DNA of 64,000 nt from positions 60,311 to 124,310 of the forward strand of contig NZ_CABVPR010000008.1 in the NCBI RefSeq assembly GCF_902499135.1, read 5' to 3'. Shown here one piece after another: positions 37,068 through 46,771 of this stretch. The translations under genes were made by a program, and so were the position numbers. Origin of the DNA: Burkholderia dolosa (GTDB taxonomy: Bacteria > Pseudomonadota > Gammaproteobacteria > Burkholderiales > Burkholderiaceae). The notes beneath the pieces were generated by a model, which ran no database searches, was not told the origin of the DNA, and saw only the letters and a program-made list of their open reading frames with translations. Numbering within the stretch: the first letter of the stretch is position 1; every line of letters starts with the position of its first letter.

Positions 37068-37321
37068 AGTGAGAGACCCGTGCTCTCACGGGCCAGCGCG
37101 AAGCCGTCGCGTAAGACTAAATCGCGCGGCGAACTGCCGGTCGCGCTCGCTCAGCCAGCAGCGCCGTATCTAATATTTCCCGTGCCGTTCACCTTACAGT
37201 CGGCCCTTCGTTGGCGGCGAAGCTGACATGACGACTCATTAATCCACTTGCGGCCCGCCCCGCCCGATACTTTCTTTGATACTGTTGCGTGCCGCATCCT
37301 CGGCGTATCTGCGGCTGCCGC

Positions 37322-37337
37322 GTTGTTACGTGACAAC
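37322..37337. promoter_or_regulatory. parS-like site 1
   Basis: GTTGTTACGTGACAAC, a 16-base palindrome with one mismatched pair, is the first of four copies before parA and a presumed ParB-binding centromere site. Confidence 0.85.
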
Positions 37338-37941
37338 CGACATAGAGGGCCAACGACTCCGTCGACCCAAAGCCATCCTACGCGCTGCTATCAGGCGCCT
37401 GCTGGATCTTCGAGCGCGTCGAAAGTATCAGAAACTACAAAGTACGTGTCTTTTAATACACCGCCACTTCATGTTGTGCGATTTTGCGGCCAGTATGCGC
37501 GGCTGGCGGGGATGCGCTCCCGTCCTCGCCTCTCGCAACCAGATTTCCCGTGAAACAACTTGAAGTACGCGCGACAAATCCTTGTCACACAATGGTTTAC
37601 AGCCTACCGTCGTTTTTGGGTGATGTTTCACGCCAACGTTGACCAGCGCACCTAGTTACTCTGTTGCCAGTTCCGCTGGACGACGCAAAGGGAACGCTTC
37701 CTCGCAAGCTTAGTCCGGCGTCGGCAGCGAACTCGAGTTATCCAACAACAGTTGGTACCCGCCTGCTCCGACCGCGTAGCACCCGTATCCGTGCACGCCA
37801 GATAATTGGGGACGCATCAAACTGAACGGCCACGAGAGCAACGTAAGCACCTTCCGGTCGAGACAGGTACTGCCGAATCGACAAGCGACATCTACGCTCC
37901 GTCGCATTCATCCTGATACCGCGCCAAGCTAGAACCCTCAC

Positions 37942-37957
37942 GTTGTCACGTGACAAC
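37942..37957. promoter_or_regulatory. parS-like site 2 (perfect palindrome)
   Basis: GTTGTCACGTGACAAC is the only perfectly symmetric copy and probably represents the consensus. Confidence 0.88.
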
Positions 37958-38079
37958 TGCACCCGAAGGACATCATCGGTTCCTACTCACGACCTTCTAA
38001 TTGCGTACTCAATGTGCCGACACCGGCAGACGCGCTTTTTTACCTTCCTTCAACGCGGCGTAGCAGGCTCGAGGGCAGC

Positions 38080-38095
38080 GTTGTTACGTGACAAC
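38080..38095. promoter_or_regulatory. parS-like site 3
   Basis: GTTGTTACGTGACAAC, identical to site 1. Confidence 0.85.
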
Positions 38096-38377
38096 TACTT
38101 GAGCAAAGTGACCGCGCGCATCGACAACAGGCAGCTCCGAAGAAAACCTTCAGCGTTTGAGCGCCGCTCCGGTTTGCGCTTGCGAAATCGCGTTTAACAA
38201 AGCACTTTATGTCTTGATGTTTGAGGGGCGTCAAAGTCGGCAACTTATGCGCGACGTTGCCCCGCGGCGCGGTCTAGCCGTCCGATAAACACACGATGCC
38301 CTTCACTGCTAATCCTTCGCCATACGAGCCGAGTCGAAACGCTAGTCCGCGCCCGCGTTAAGCAGCCATTCGGACGA

Positions 38378-38393
38378 CTTGTCACGTAACAAC
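38378..38393. promoter_or_regulatory. parS-like site 4 (inverted, last base changed)
   Basis: Read on the minus strand this is GTTGTTACGTGACAAG, the same variant as sites 1 and 3 except for the final base. It lies 88 bases before parA, so ParB bound here could also affect the parAB promoter. Confidence 0.8.
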
Positions 38394-38480
38394 AGCGTCC
38401 CCCACATACGATCCGACTTCGATTTCTAGACATTTCCCCAATAAATGAATATATTACGCAAAATTCCTTGGAGGAATGCA

Positions 38481-39176
38481 ATGGCTTTCAAGATCGCGGT
38501 GAGTAATCAAAAAGGTGGGACCGGCAAGACCACCATCTCGGTCAATATCGCGGCAGCGTTCGAAGCGGGCGGCAACAAAGTCGCGCTCATCGATGCGGAC
38601 CCTCAAGGCACGTCTGTGCGATGGGTAACGAGCGGTGAGAACACACTCCCGATGACGGTCCTTTCGCTCGCGCCCGCCGGTCGCGGTATTGGAGGAGAGA
38701 TCAAGAAGCAGGACGCAAATTTCGATGTAATCGTCGTGGATTGTCCCGGAAACTTGGAGGACCCTCGCATCGCATCTGTCCTGGAGGTAGCGGATTTCTG
38801 CCTCGTACCGCTATCGCCGTCGCCGGCCGATCTGTACAGCACCGTGGCGATGATTCGCATGATCGAATCGATGCGGGCAATGCGTAACCCGAATCTTTCT
38901 TCTGCACTTATGCTCAATAGTGTCAATGGAAAAACAAAAATGCGTGAAGAAATTTTAAAAATTCTAAAGGCAGAAGAAATTGGGGAACATTTGCTTGACA
39001 GCCAGATCGCCCAGCGCGAGGTATATCGTCAAACGTTCGCGTTGGGCACTACGATCCATCACCACAATCGCTATCTCAAAGGACTGAAGGAAGCCCGGGC
39101 CGAAATCGAGAAGCTGGTCACAGAAATGGCTCAATACATCGCGTCGACGCGCGCTACGGGAGCAGCCCATGGCTAA
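38481..39176 (+). CDS. parA: ParA-type partition ATPase
   Basis: The protein has 231 residues. The deviant Walker A motif KGGTGKTT is at 11-18 with its signature lysine, then LIDADPQGTSVRW (switch I region) and VIVVDCPG (Walker B). There is no N-terminal helix-turn-helix, so it is a short ParA of the type Ib/chromosome-like class. It moves ParB-parS complexes over the nucleoid to segregate the replicon. ATG at 38481 follows CTTGGAGGAATGCA; an upstream start is weaker. The end overlaps parB by eight bases. Part of the gene near 38930-38990 is notably AT-rich. Confidence 0.93.
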   Translation: MAFKIAVSNQKGGTGKTTISVNIAAAFEAGGNKVALIDADPQGTSVRWVTSGENTLPMTVLSLAPAGRGIGGEIKKQDANFDVIVVDCPGNLEDPRIASVLEVADFCLVPLSPSPADLYSTVAMIRMIESMRAMRNPNLSSALMLNSVNGKTKMREEILKILKAEEIGEHLLDSQIAQREVYRQTFALGTTIHHHNRYLKGLKEARAEIEKLVTEMAQYIASTRATGAAHG

Positions 39177-40197
39177 GGACACTTCGAAGGACAAGAAGTC
39201 GACCGGTAATCTGCATCTGGCGGCCGGTCTATTGCGCGGGCTCGCGCAAGAAAACGCTGCACTCGAAACCCGGCTCCCCGAACCTTCGGCGTCCGCCGTG
39301 GCCGCACCGACGGTCGCTGCTCCGATGCAAAGCACGGCCGCGTCCGCCGATAGCCAGGACCTGGGCGCACCGCAGAAAGTGGCAGTCAAGGACTGCATCC
39401 CGAACCCGTTCAACCCGCGAGTGTTTTATTCGGAGTCGAGCCTGCACGAGCTCGCGCTGACGCTGAAGCGAGAAGGGCAGATCGAACCGATCAAGGTCAC
39501 GCGGCTCCCGGAATTTCCCGGCAAGCTGGTCGTCATCGACGGACAGCGCCGGCTGCGCGCGACGAGCATCAACGGCGACGAGACGATCAATGCGACGTTT
39601 CGTACCGATCACACGCCGGAGCAGCTCTACACGATCGCGTATCGGGCCAATCACGATCACGAGCGCCAGACGATCTTCGACGATGCAGTTGCGTGGAAGC
39701 GCCTTCTCGACGAGAAGGTCTTTCCTGACCAGAACACGCTCGCCGAGAAAATCGGCAAGGACAAGGCATCGATCAGCAAGACGCTGTCACTCAACGCGCT
39801 GCCCAATACGCTCCTCGAGCGCATGGCGAGCGCGAGCGACGTGGTCGGTCTGCAAGCGGCCTACTTTCTGAAACTGATCTTCGAGCGCCTCGGCGAAGCG
39901 ACAGCCGATCGATTGCTCACGGCCGTGATCGAACGGAAAAAGTCCGTACGCGACCTCGAGAACTTCCTGCGCGCACAGAGCGACGGCAACAAGAAAACGG
40001 GCCGCACGCGCTACAGCGTCCGACATGATTTCGCCGTTGAATCGCGGGCAATCGGTCAGTTGAAGACCTATCCGGACGGTCGTCTGGATCTGCAGCTCAA
40101 AGGCGTCGACGCGTCGCATCAAGAAGCGCTGGCGGACAAGCTGAAGAGTGTCATCGACGCGTACGTCGCGGAATTGGCGACGAACGTGCAAGAGTAA
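39169..40197 (+). CDS. parB: ParB-type centromere-binding protein
   Basis: The protein has 342 residues. After a basic, Ala-rich N-terminus comes a ParB/Srx nuclease-like domain at about 65-160, with IPNPFNPRVFYSESSLHELA and VVIDGQRRLRATSINGDETI in place of the usual ENPRRxF and GERRxRA motifs. A helix-turn-helix domain lies at about 170-220 (LAEKIGKDKASISKTLSLNA). A C-terminal dimerisation region follows. It should bind the GTTGTYACGTGACAAC sites. It overlaps parA, with which it forms one transcript, and converges on repA. Confidence 0.92.
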   Translation: MAKDTSKDKKSTGNLHLAAGLLRGLAQENAALETRLPEPSASAVAAPTVAAPMQSTAASADSQDLGAPQKVAVKDCIPNPFNPRVFYSESSLHELALTLKREGQIEPIKVTRLPEFPGKLVVIDGQRRLRATSINGDETINATFRTDHTPEQLYTIAYRANHDHERQTIFDDAVAWKRLLDEKVFPDQNTLAEKIGKDKASISKTLSLNALPNTLLERMASASDVVGLQAAYFLKLIFERLGEATADRLLTAVIERKKSVRDLENFLRAQSDGNKKTGRTRYSVRHDFAVESRAIGQLKTYPDGRLDLQLKGVDASHQEALADKLKSVIDAYVAELATNVQE

Positions 40198-40212
40198 GGG
40201 CGCCAAAGCAAA

Positions 40213-40285
40213 ACGCCTCGCACCCTCGGTGCGCAGCGATACCGGATCGAGTCCGGCGTCCGCAGCACACTGGAACGCGAGGCGT
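40213..40285. terminator. Nested inverted repeats between convergent parB and repA
   Basis: An outer 9-base inverted repeat (ACGCCTCGC at 40213, GCGAGGCGT at 40277) encloses two small perfect hairpins, CGCACC-CTC-GGTGCG and CCGGA-TCGAG-TCCGG. The whole lies in the 91 bases between the convergent stop codons. It could act as a two-way terminator, although T runs are absent. Confidence 0.45.
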
Positions 40286-40288
40286 CGT

Positions 40289-41605
40289 TCAGCTGGTAGC
40301 GAGACTGCTTTTGAGCAGGAATTCGAGCAGGTCGTCCGACGTCGGTTCGCCCCACGTATCCAGTGCCAGCCACCGGAAGAAGTTCGTTTGCGCGAGCTTG
40401 CTCGCTTTCTTTTTCGGCGACAGCGTCAGATCCTTCGATCCGGCCACCGTCTCGTTGTAGCGCTCGATCAGCTTGGTCTGATCGTCGATCTCCAACTCAC
40501 GGAAGTACGCTCCGGCCTCTTCGACCTTCGCGGCCAGGTACTTGTCGCGAATCTGTTCCTGCTTGCTCTGCGCCGATTCCTTCGCCGGCACGGCAGCATC
40601 GGCGCCTTGCCCTTCGGCGAGCGTATAGCCGTGCGTCAGCGCCTTGCGGAAGTACGCGGCCACATTGTCGATCGGCGCCGCGTTCTTCTTCGTGGTCCGA
40701 TTGACCGTATAGGCGATCGCGGCCTTGATGCGCTGCACGCCGTATTGCGTAATCAACCGGCGCGCTTCCGAGCGCGGAATCCCGAACTTCGCGACTTCGT
40801 CGATCAGCGCTTCGTTCCTGACGTCGCCTTCCTCCACCGTATCGGCGCTCTGCTTGCGGGTCACCTTGAACTGCACGGCCTCGACGCTGCGGCCGGATTT
40901 GTGTTCAATCAACTCGAGCGTGTGGTCCGATACTTCGTTCACCTCCTGAATGCATGGCACCAGGACCTTGCTCTTGAACAGCTTGTATTCCTTGTACGAC
41001 TGCGACGCCTTGTCCTGACCGAGAATGAGGTCGCGGAATTTGGGCAGCGGGATCTTCGCCGTGATCCCGATCCCTTCGTAGCGAACCGTGTTTTCCCACA
41101 GCGCGAGCGAATGCGACCGGCGAAATTCACGTGCGATCCGCATGTCGATGAGCGCGTAGATCTCGGGATTGAGCAGTTCGCTGCGAATCTGATCGGAGAA
41201 GCTGTACTTGAGCACCGACTGTTCGAGTTCCGCGCCGGCGAGCAGGCCCGATGCCTTCCAGACCGTCGAACGGTCCGCGGCGAGGTAGTCCCAGTTGACG
41301 ACCGTACTGATCAGCGAGTTGACCGTGTCCTTCACGTACTTCGTATTGTTACTGTTCAGCCCGCTCTCGTGCGACAGCGCCGCAATCGAAATCGAAAAGC
41401 TGGTTCGACCGGGTTCGAACGCCTCCTGACGAAGCGCGTTCTTGATCAGCGAGCTGAACATCTTGCGCTGCTGCAGACCGATCTTTCCCGATTTCGGCGC
41501 GATATGAATCGCCTGAACCGCCTTGCGCAGCAAGTCGGGAGGCTCTGGTGTCTGAAACAGCGAAACCTGTTTGTCGGAGCCTTTGCTTGCGGGCTTGCGC
41601 GGCAT
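40289..41605 (-). CDS. repA: Replication initiator protein, Rep_3 family
   Basis: The protein has 438 residues. The Rep_3 winged-helix initiator domain covers roughly 25-240 (KMFSSLIKNALRQEAFEPGR, SLALWENTVRYEGIGITAKI, LPKFRDLILGQDKASQSYKE, LFKSKVLVPCIQEVNE), and a charged C-terminal extension of about 200 residues follows. Such proteins bind iterons and open the origin. The array of 17-base iterons starts about 150 bases upstream of its start codon, which supports the role. It converges on parB. Burkholderia secondary replicons carry this parAB-repA arrangement. Confidence 0.92.
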   Translation of the reverse strand: MPRKPASKGSDKQVSLFQTPEPPDLLRKAVQAIHIAPKSGKIGLQQRKMFSSLIKNALRQEAFEPGRTSFSISIAALSHESGLNSNNTKYVKDTVNSLISTVVNWDYLAADRSTVWKASGLLAGAELEQSVLKYSFSDQIRSELLNPEIYALIDMRIAREFRRSHSLALWENTVRYEGIGITAKIPLPKFRDLILGQDKASQSYKEYKLFKSKVLVPCIQEVNEVSDHTLELIEHKSGRSVEAVQFKVTRKQSADTVEEGDVRNEALIDEVAKFGIPRSEARRLITQYGVQRIKAAIAYTVNRTTKKNAAPIDNVAAYFRKALTHGYTLAEGQGADAAVPAKESAQSKQEQIRDKYLAAKVEEAGAYFRELEIDDQTKLIERYNETVAGSKDLTLSPKKKASKLAQTNFFRWLALDTWGEPTSDDLLEFLLKSSLATS

Positions 41606-41756
41606 CGTGATGTCCGGATAAGGTGACCGTGTTGAGAGCGGACTTTATACCTCTTCGAGCCGCGGAGCAACGTCCGTGCTCCGGTATCACTTGCACTATC
41701 GCAGCTAAGATACAGACACAAAAGGGAAAATCACGACGCAACGATCTGCGCGTCTT
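41606..41756. promoter_or_regulatory. repA leader and probable promoter region
   Basis: Between repA and the first iteron. It has a DnaA-box-like TTATCCGGA on the minus strand (41613-41621) and AT-richer sequence near 41640-41750. Promoter boxes were not fixed with confidence. Confidence 0.4.
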
Positions 41757-42571
41757 CCCATATCCGTCTACCTTTTCACTCAAATAAGCTCCCAAAAATC
41801 GCTACCTGTCATGCGGCGTCGCCGGCATCCGGCACGGCATTTGCCGACGCGAAGGTACCCGTCCATGGGAGTCGACCAGTTGAATCGACAGCACGCGTCG
41901 GTGCTTGGTGCCATGCAACACCAGTCAAGTCGTTCCCATAACTTGCTACCTTGATGAGTTCCCATGAAAGGCTACCTTTCGGCGACTTCCACCGCTGTTT
42001 TTGTCCACGGGATGATGTCGGCGGGGGCAAATGGCTCCCATAGCAGGCAACCTATCCCTACTCCCACAAAAGGTTACCTGTGCCCCGCAGCGTTCCTGTT
42101 TATGGGAGCCTGCGTAAATGACCGGTCATCGAACAAGGATCCGCAGGCCGAGCGTAGCCCATAAACGGCTACCTTTGAGATTCCCCATAAAGGGCTACCG
42201 ATGTGTGAAGTGCCGGCCGGCAGTTATCCGGGGACATGGCGAAAATACTCCCCATAACCGGCTACCCAAATGAGGCCCCATAGACGGCTACCTTGCGCGT
42301 TTTTCAGCGGAAATCCCATAACAGGGTACGTTGGCCCCATATCCACACCCTGGTTTTCCCACAACGCGGTACCCAATACCCCAAATCCACAGACCTGAAG
42401 CCCCAAACCTTTCTACCTGTACTCCCATAAATGGGTACCGAACAGCCCTCGAACCCTTATGCGACAAGGGTTTGGGCCGTCTAAAAGTAATTAAAGAAGT
42501 AAACGTGGTTGTTCAAAGATGTAAACACACGCGTGCCTGTGCAGAAAGACAACCCCCATAAACCGCTACCT
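41757..42571 (+). repeat. Iteron array and probable replication origin
   Basis: At least 15 direct copies of a 17-base unit close to CCCATAAACGGCTACCT. They start at 41757, 41791, 41936, 41962, 42037, 42063, 42158, 42184, 42251, 42277, 42315, 42358, 42402, 42424 and 42555. Inverted copies start at 41853 and 42091, with one more outside the array at 42752. The CCCA and TACC parts are best conserved. Two spacings recur, about 26 bases within pairs and about 65-75 bases between pairs in the middle of the array. DnaA-box-like sequences (TTATCCGGG at 42224, ATATCCACA at 42339) lie among them. Location upstream of repA supports iterons bound by RepA. Confidence 0.9.
42481..42532. other. AT-rich segment inside the origin (possible unwinding element)
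   Basis: CTAAAAGTAATTAAAGAAGT and the following bases, rich in A, form the most AT-rich stretch of the iteron region, between iterons 14 and 15. Origins of this kind usually have such an element where strands first open. Confidence 0.5.
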
Positions 42572-43665
42572 AACCACGAGCTCAGCGGTCTACGAGCGCT
42601 GAGAACCCCCTTATGGCTCGTCAACCGAGCATCGTGGCGCCCACTGTCGACAAGGTTTCAGACCAGACAAGGCTTGCAGGCGGGGTAAGTACCTACTCAC
42701 GAGTACCAAAACGTAGAAACTTATGGGACGAAATCCCCTGTTTCCGGACATAGGTTCCCGTTTATGGGAGCCGCCGAATCGTCGCTTGGGCGTCAATTAC
42801 TTAGAGCGCGACAAAGAGGGCACCGAGCCAAACGGGCGGCAACAGCACTCAGTACTTCTACCGGCAGGACGAAATCGCCGTTTCTCATGTATCAGCGGCC
42901 GTTTCCTCTCGGACTTCGGCCACGCTCGAGGATGAATTTCCATCGGCCGTATACCGACGGTTCTTGTTGCTTTCATTTCGCAAGCTCAGATCACGAGAAT
43001 GTGGATGCCCCTCCGGCCACTTTGGGTCCGCAAATTTTCTACCTTTGCGTTGGTGTCAACCAGGTTCCACTAAGCGAAGGAAGACTTGATGAAGGTGGGA
43101 GCGGCCACGGAAGCCCACGCGCGCGCCGAATGTTGGCATGAAGTTGCTGGCGCGAGACGTGCCGACCGCGACGGTCGCCTCCCGCAACAACCCAAACGTC
43201 TGGCTGCAAGCGTCGAGATGCCCGATGTCAGCAGACACCGGCAACGAAGACGGTAGCGTTCCAGCCGGCTCCCTCTCAACAACCTTCCCCCACCAATCCG
43301 TGGCCGTTTATGGGAAGTACCGCCGTCCGAGCCGCATCCTCGGCGAACAGAATGCACAGGCCGCAGAGCGTCGGAAATCCTATCGCTCACCAACGGAGTC
43401 ATGCAGCCATAGTCGTGACCGCCACTGACGAAAATCCATCGTCACCGCGCTGAATCGCGACGCATCGACACGAACTGGCGGCACCGCGCCGTCGCGATAC
43501 GACGCCTATCCGTGTGTCCCCGTGACGCTCGCACGTTGGCGTCACGTTTTTTGCGACACGGATATGATGCAGAAGCCCTGATCGCGACACGACCGCCGGC
43601 CAGGGGCAGGGGTGGTATCTCGACGTACTTTCAAACCGTCATCAATCAGAAGAGAGAGTTCAGCG
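42572..43665. other. Origin-distal region without a convincing gene
   Basis: It holds one full inverted iteron at 42752-42768 (CCCATAAACGGGAACCT on the minus strand) and a partial one near 43305-43313. Short frames are present but lack ribosome sites and recognisable families. The last ~100 bases should contain the promoter of the DUF4148 gene. Confidence 0.5.
42752..42768 (-). repeat. Outlying inverted iteron
   Basis: On the minus strand CCCATAAACGGGAACCT matches the iteron unit at nearly all positions. It lies about 180 bases beyond the last direct copy. Confidence 0.75.
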
Positions 43666-43977
43666 ATGCGAATCCAGATCAAAAAACTCACGCTGGCTGC
43701 GACTGCAGCCGCTTTCCTGTGCGGCTCCGCTGTTCCCGCGTTCGCGCAGACCGAGGCCAGCGCACCGGCTGCCCAGGACGCCAAGGCCGCGAAGAGCGAG
43801 GCGCGCAAGGCCGCACGCGCCAAGCGCAAAGCGGAACGCAAGGCCGCGCGTGCGAAGAACAACGCCGAGTTGAAGAAGCTCGAGGACGCCGGATACAAGC
43901 CGTCGGCCAACGACCCGAACTATCCGCAGGACCTGCAAAACGCGGAGAAAAAGGCGGGCGTCGGCGCGAGTCAGTAA
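43666..43977 (+). CDS. DUF4148 exported small protein (first copy)
   Basis: The protein has 103 residues. A signal peptide ends at PAFAQ (about residue 28). A highly basic Ala/Lys/Arg-rich helix follows, then the DUF4148 end ELKKLEDAGYKPSANDPNYP and QDLQNAEKKA. DUF4148 proteins are short periplasmic proteins common in Burkholderia, of unknown function. ATG at 43666 is preferred because it begins the signal peptide directly after AGAGAGAGTTCAGCG. A second member lies at 48926-49237. Confidence 0.87.
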   Translation: MRIQIKKLTLAATAAAFLCGSAVPAFAQTEASAPAAQDAKAAKSEARKAARAKRKAERKAARAKNNAELKKLEDAGYKPSANDPNYPQDLQNAEKKAGVGASQ

Positions 43978-43997
43978 GCGTTGCGTCGCGTATGAAG

Positions 43998-44025
43998 GCA
44001 AGCCGCGGTGTAAATCGCGGCTTGC
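43998..44025 (+). terminator. Hairpin after the DUF4148 gene
   Basis: GCAAGCCGCG-GTGTAAAT-CGCGGCTTGC is a perfect 10-base-pair stem 20 bases after the stop codon. Only a short T-rich stretch follows, so it may be a weak terminator. Confidence 0.5.
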
Positions 44026-44247
44026 GCACCGTCTTTGCATCTATTGCAGCGATGCGATGCGCGCGTCGCTCGTTCGGGTGGAAAGTCGCACGACACGCGG
44101 CTTCGTTCGCACGTCCATGCCGACCGGTTCAAAATCCTTTTCTGCGGGCATGAACACCCAAGCGCGAACGGTCCGCCTATGCATGGATTTGCGCGAACAT
44201 CCTCAATCGTTGCGATGCCGTCGTTTGCATTCTCGTCACCGGCGCAC

Positions 44248-45153
44248 TCAACCCTGCGCACTTGACGCACCACCACGGCCCGCTACCTTCAGCCATTCCT
44301 TGAACGCACGTACAGCACCGTCCTGCGCGCGCGCCGTTGCTACGTACGTGAAGTAGCGCCACGGCGGCAGTGCCGGCCCGCTGAACGGCTGCACGAGCCG
44401 ACCCTCCGCGATGTCGTCGGCGACCAGCGCGATCGGGCCCATCGCGACGCCGAGCCCGTCGAGTGCACCTTGCAGCGTCAGGTAGAAATGCTCGAGCGTG
44501 AGCGAGTGTCGCGGCACGAGATCCGCGTGGCCTGCCGCGGCAAGCCATTCAGGCCACATGCCGGGATAGGTGGCCGCATGCAGCAGTGTGAAGCCGGCGA
44601 GATCGGCCGGCGTGCGCAACGGCTTGTCCTCGAGCAGCTTCGGCGCACACACGGGCAACCGAATCTCGGACAGGAATTCTTCGGCAACGTAACCGTCGAC
44701 CGTCTGCGGGCCGCCGCGCACGATGACGTCGACGCTGTCGCGCAGCTTTTCGATCGGTTCGTTCGACGTCGACAGTCGTACCTCGATGCCCGGATGCGCG
44801 ACCTGGAACGACGACAGCTTCGGGACGAGCCAGCGCAGCGAAAACGTCGCCGGCGCACTGACGCGCAGCACGTGCTGCTGCCGCGGGCCGAAGTGCTGCG
44901 CGGTAGCGAGCGCGATTCGATCGAGCGATGCGCCGACCTCCGCGAGATACGCGCGGCCGACCACCGTCAACTCGACGCGCCGATTATGTCGTTCGAACAG
45001 TGGCCGACCCAGCCACGTTTCCAGCTGCTGCACGTGCCGGCTGATCGCGCCGTGCGTGACGCACAGCTCGTCCGCGGCAAGCGTGAAACTGCCGAGCCGC
45101 GCGGCGGCTTCGAATGCGCGTAGCGAATTCAGCGGAGGGAGTCGTCGGGGCAT
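44248..45153 (-). CDS. LysR-family regulator (GcvA-like), divergent from purA
   Basis: The protein has 301 residues. The N-terminal helix-turn-helix (LNSLRAFEAAARLGSFTLAA, ELCVTHGAISRHVQQLETWL) and the LysR substrate domain match the GcvA-like branch (WLGRPLFERHNRRVELT). It is transcribed away from the purA gene, with 141 bases between them, and might control that gene. No ligand can be assigned. Confidence 0.87.
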   Translation of the reverse strand: MPRRLPPLNSLRAFEAAARLGSFTLAADELCVTHGAISRHVQQLETWLGRPLFERHNRRVELTVVGRAYLAEVGASLDRIALATAQHFGPRQQHVLRVSAPATFSLRWLVPKLSSFQVAHPGIEVRLSTSNEPIEKLRDSVDVIVRGGPQTVDGYVAEEFLSEIRLPVCAPKLLEDKPLRTPADLAGFTLLHAATYPGMWPEWLAAAGHADLVPRHSLTLEHFYLTLQGALDGLGVAMGPIALVADDIAEGRLVQPFSGPALPPWRYFTYVATARAQDGAVRAFKEWLKVAGRGGASSAQG

Positions 45154-45294
45154 GATGGTGCTTCGTGTGAAATTTGTTCACAAGATATCGGAGGTTTAAT
45201 CGTTTGATCGGCGAGTTCAGCTCCGCCAATATCGCACAGAACGGTTGGCCGGATCGGCGCCGATGTCTGGATTTCTCACATGGAGCGATGAAGC

Positions 45295-46593
45295 ATGTCG
45301 AACGTGGCAGTAGTGGGTGCTCAATGGGGCGACGAAGGGAAGGGGCGCGTCGTGGACTGGCTGGCGGCGCACGCCGACATCGTCGTGCGCTACAACGGCG
45401 GCCACAACGCGGGCCATACGCTCGTCGTCGGCGAGAAGACGTACAAGCTCGCGCTGCTGCCGAGCGGCATCGTGCGCGGTAAGCGCGGCGTGATCGGCAA
45501 CGGTGTGGCGCTCGATCCGGAAGCGCTGCTCGCAGAGATCCGGCGAATGGCCGAACTCGGGCTATCGGTCACGTGCCGGAATCTGTCTATCGCGGAGAAC
45601 GCGACGTTGGTGCTGCCGATTCATCGCGAGATCGACCGTGTGCAGGAGCGGTTGCGGCGCGAACCGATCGGCACTACGCTGCGCGGCATCGGGCCGGCTT
45701 ACGAGGACAAGGTCGGGCGCCGCGGGCTGCGCGTCGGCGATCTCGCGGAGCCCGCCCGGCTCGCGGAGAAGCTCGACGTGCTGGTCGAACATCACAACGC
45801 GTGGTTTCGCGGCCTGGGCCTCGAAGAATGGTCGCGCGATGCGATGTTCGCGACGCTCGTCGATATCGCGCCGAAGATTCTGCCGTTCGTGCGCCCGGTC
45901 TGGGCCGATCTCGACGAAGCGAGCGCGCGCGGCGAGCGCATCCTGTTCGAGGGCGCTCAGGCGGTGATGCTCGATATCGATTGGGGCAGCTATCCGTTCG
46001 TGACGTCGTCCGGTACGGTCGCATCGGCCGCCGCTGCCGGCGCGGGCGTCGGCGCATCGAAGCTCGGGCATGTGCTGGGCGTGGCGAAGGCCTACGCGAC
46101 GCGAGTCGGCGGCGGCCCGTTTCTCACCGAGTTGTCGGACGAAACCGGCGAAACGCTGCGTGCGCGCGGACAGGAATTCGGCGTGAACACCGGACGGCCG
46201 CGGCGCTGCGGCTGGCTCGACGCCGCACAGTTGCGCCAGGCCGTGCGAATTTCGGGCATCGATTCGCTGGCGCTCACGAAGCTCGACGTACTCGACGGCT
46301 TCGAATCGATCGCGTTGTGCGTCGGCTATGAACTCGACGGTGCGCGCGTCGGTCATCTGCCCGCGAGCCTCGATGCGCAGCGGCGTGCGAAGCCGGTCTA
46401 CGAACGGTTCGACGGGTGGCGCGGCACGGTGAAGGGCCTGCGCGAGCGTGCGGCGCTGCCGCGCGCCGCGCAGGACTTCATCGCCCGCATCGAGACGGTG
46501 GCCGGTGTGCCCGTATCGATGATCACGACCGGTGCGGAGCGCGACGACACGATCGTGCTGCGCAATCCGTTCGATCCGTCGACGGCCGAGTAA
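45295..46593 (+). CDS. purA: Adenylosuccinate synthetase (probably a second copy)
   Basis: The protein has 432 residues, the family's full length. The P-loop-like GTP site [11 protein letters not shown] holds the catalytic Asp13, and GGHNAGHT holds the catalytic His41. Other conserved pieces are [40 protein letters not shown] and [10 protein letters not shown]. The enzyme joins IMP and aspartate with GTP hydrolysis in AMP synthesis. The glycine-rich loop ends in Arg (GKGR) where most have Lys, a small departure. A secondary replicon is an unusual place for a core purine gene, so this is probably a paralogue; whether the main chromosome has another cannot be seen here. A LysR gene lies divergently. 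Confidence 0.92.
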   Translation: MSNVAVVGAQWGDEGKGRVVDWLAAHADIVVRYNGGHNAGHTLVVGEKTYKLALLPSGIVRGKRGVIGNGVALDPEALLAEIRRMAELGLSVTCRNLSIAENATLVLPIHREIDRVQERLRREPIGTTLRGIGPAYEDKVGRRGLRVGDLAEPARLAEKLDVLVEHHNAWFRGLGLEEWSRDAMFATLVDIAPKILPFVRPVWADLDEASARGERILFEGAQAVMLDIDWGSYPFVTSSGTVASAAAAGAGVGASKLGHVLGVAKAYATRVGGGPFLTELSDETGETLRARGQEFGVNTGRPRRCGWLDAAQLRQAVRISGIDSLALTKLDVLDGFESIALCVGYELDGARVGHLPASLDAQRRAKPVYERFDGWRGTVKGLRERAALPRAAQDFIARIETVAGVPVSMITTGAERDDTIVLRNPFDPSTAE

Positions 46594-46771
46594 GCGCTGC
46601 GCGTGCCGCGCACTCGCACCGTGTGCGGCGCACGATTTCGTGTAACGCCACCATCACATGGCGCGAACTGGACACGCCTGCACCGCTGCTGTACTGTTCC
46701 GCACAATTCGCGCCTGACCGGCCTGCTGCGCCGGCAGCGCGCGGGCGCGATGCGATTTCAACGGCGGGGAC

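Larger units (their letters stand above)
37068..38480. other. Partition-site region upstream of parA, no convincing gene
   Basis: About 1.4 kb of less GC-rich sequence without a credible coding frame. It holds four copies of the parS-like palindrome (annotated separately), spaced about 620, 140 and 300 bases apart. A CCCGTG-CTCT-CACGGG hairpin at 37077-37092 could end the hydrolase transcript. The last 50 bases before parA are AT-rich (ATAAATGAATATATTACGC) and probably hold its promoter. Confidence 0.6.

Noticed and set aside
37322-38393. A CRISPR array
   Set aside because: The repeats are only four palindromes with irregular spacing of about 140-620 bases, which fits parS sites.
37248-38480. 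Short frames between the parS-like sites
   Set aside because: None has a ribosome site or family resemblance; the palindromes and AT-rich sequence point to a regulatory region.
41757-42571. A CRISPR array in the iteron region
   Set aside because: The units are 17 bases, variable, irregularly spaced and partly inverted, and lie beside repA, so they are iterons.
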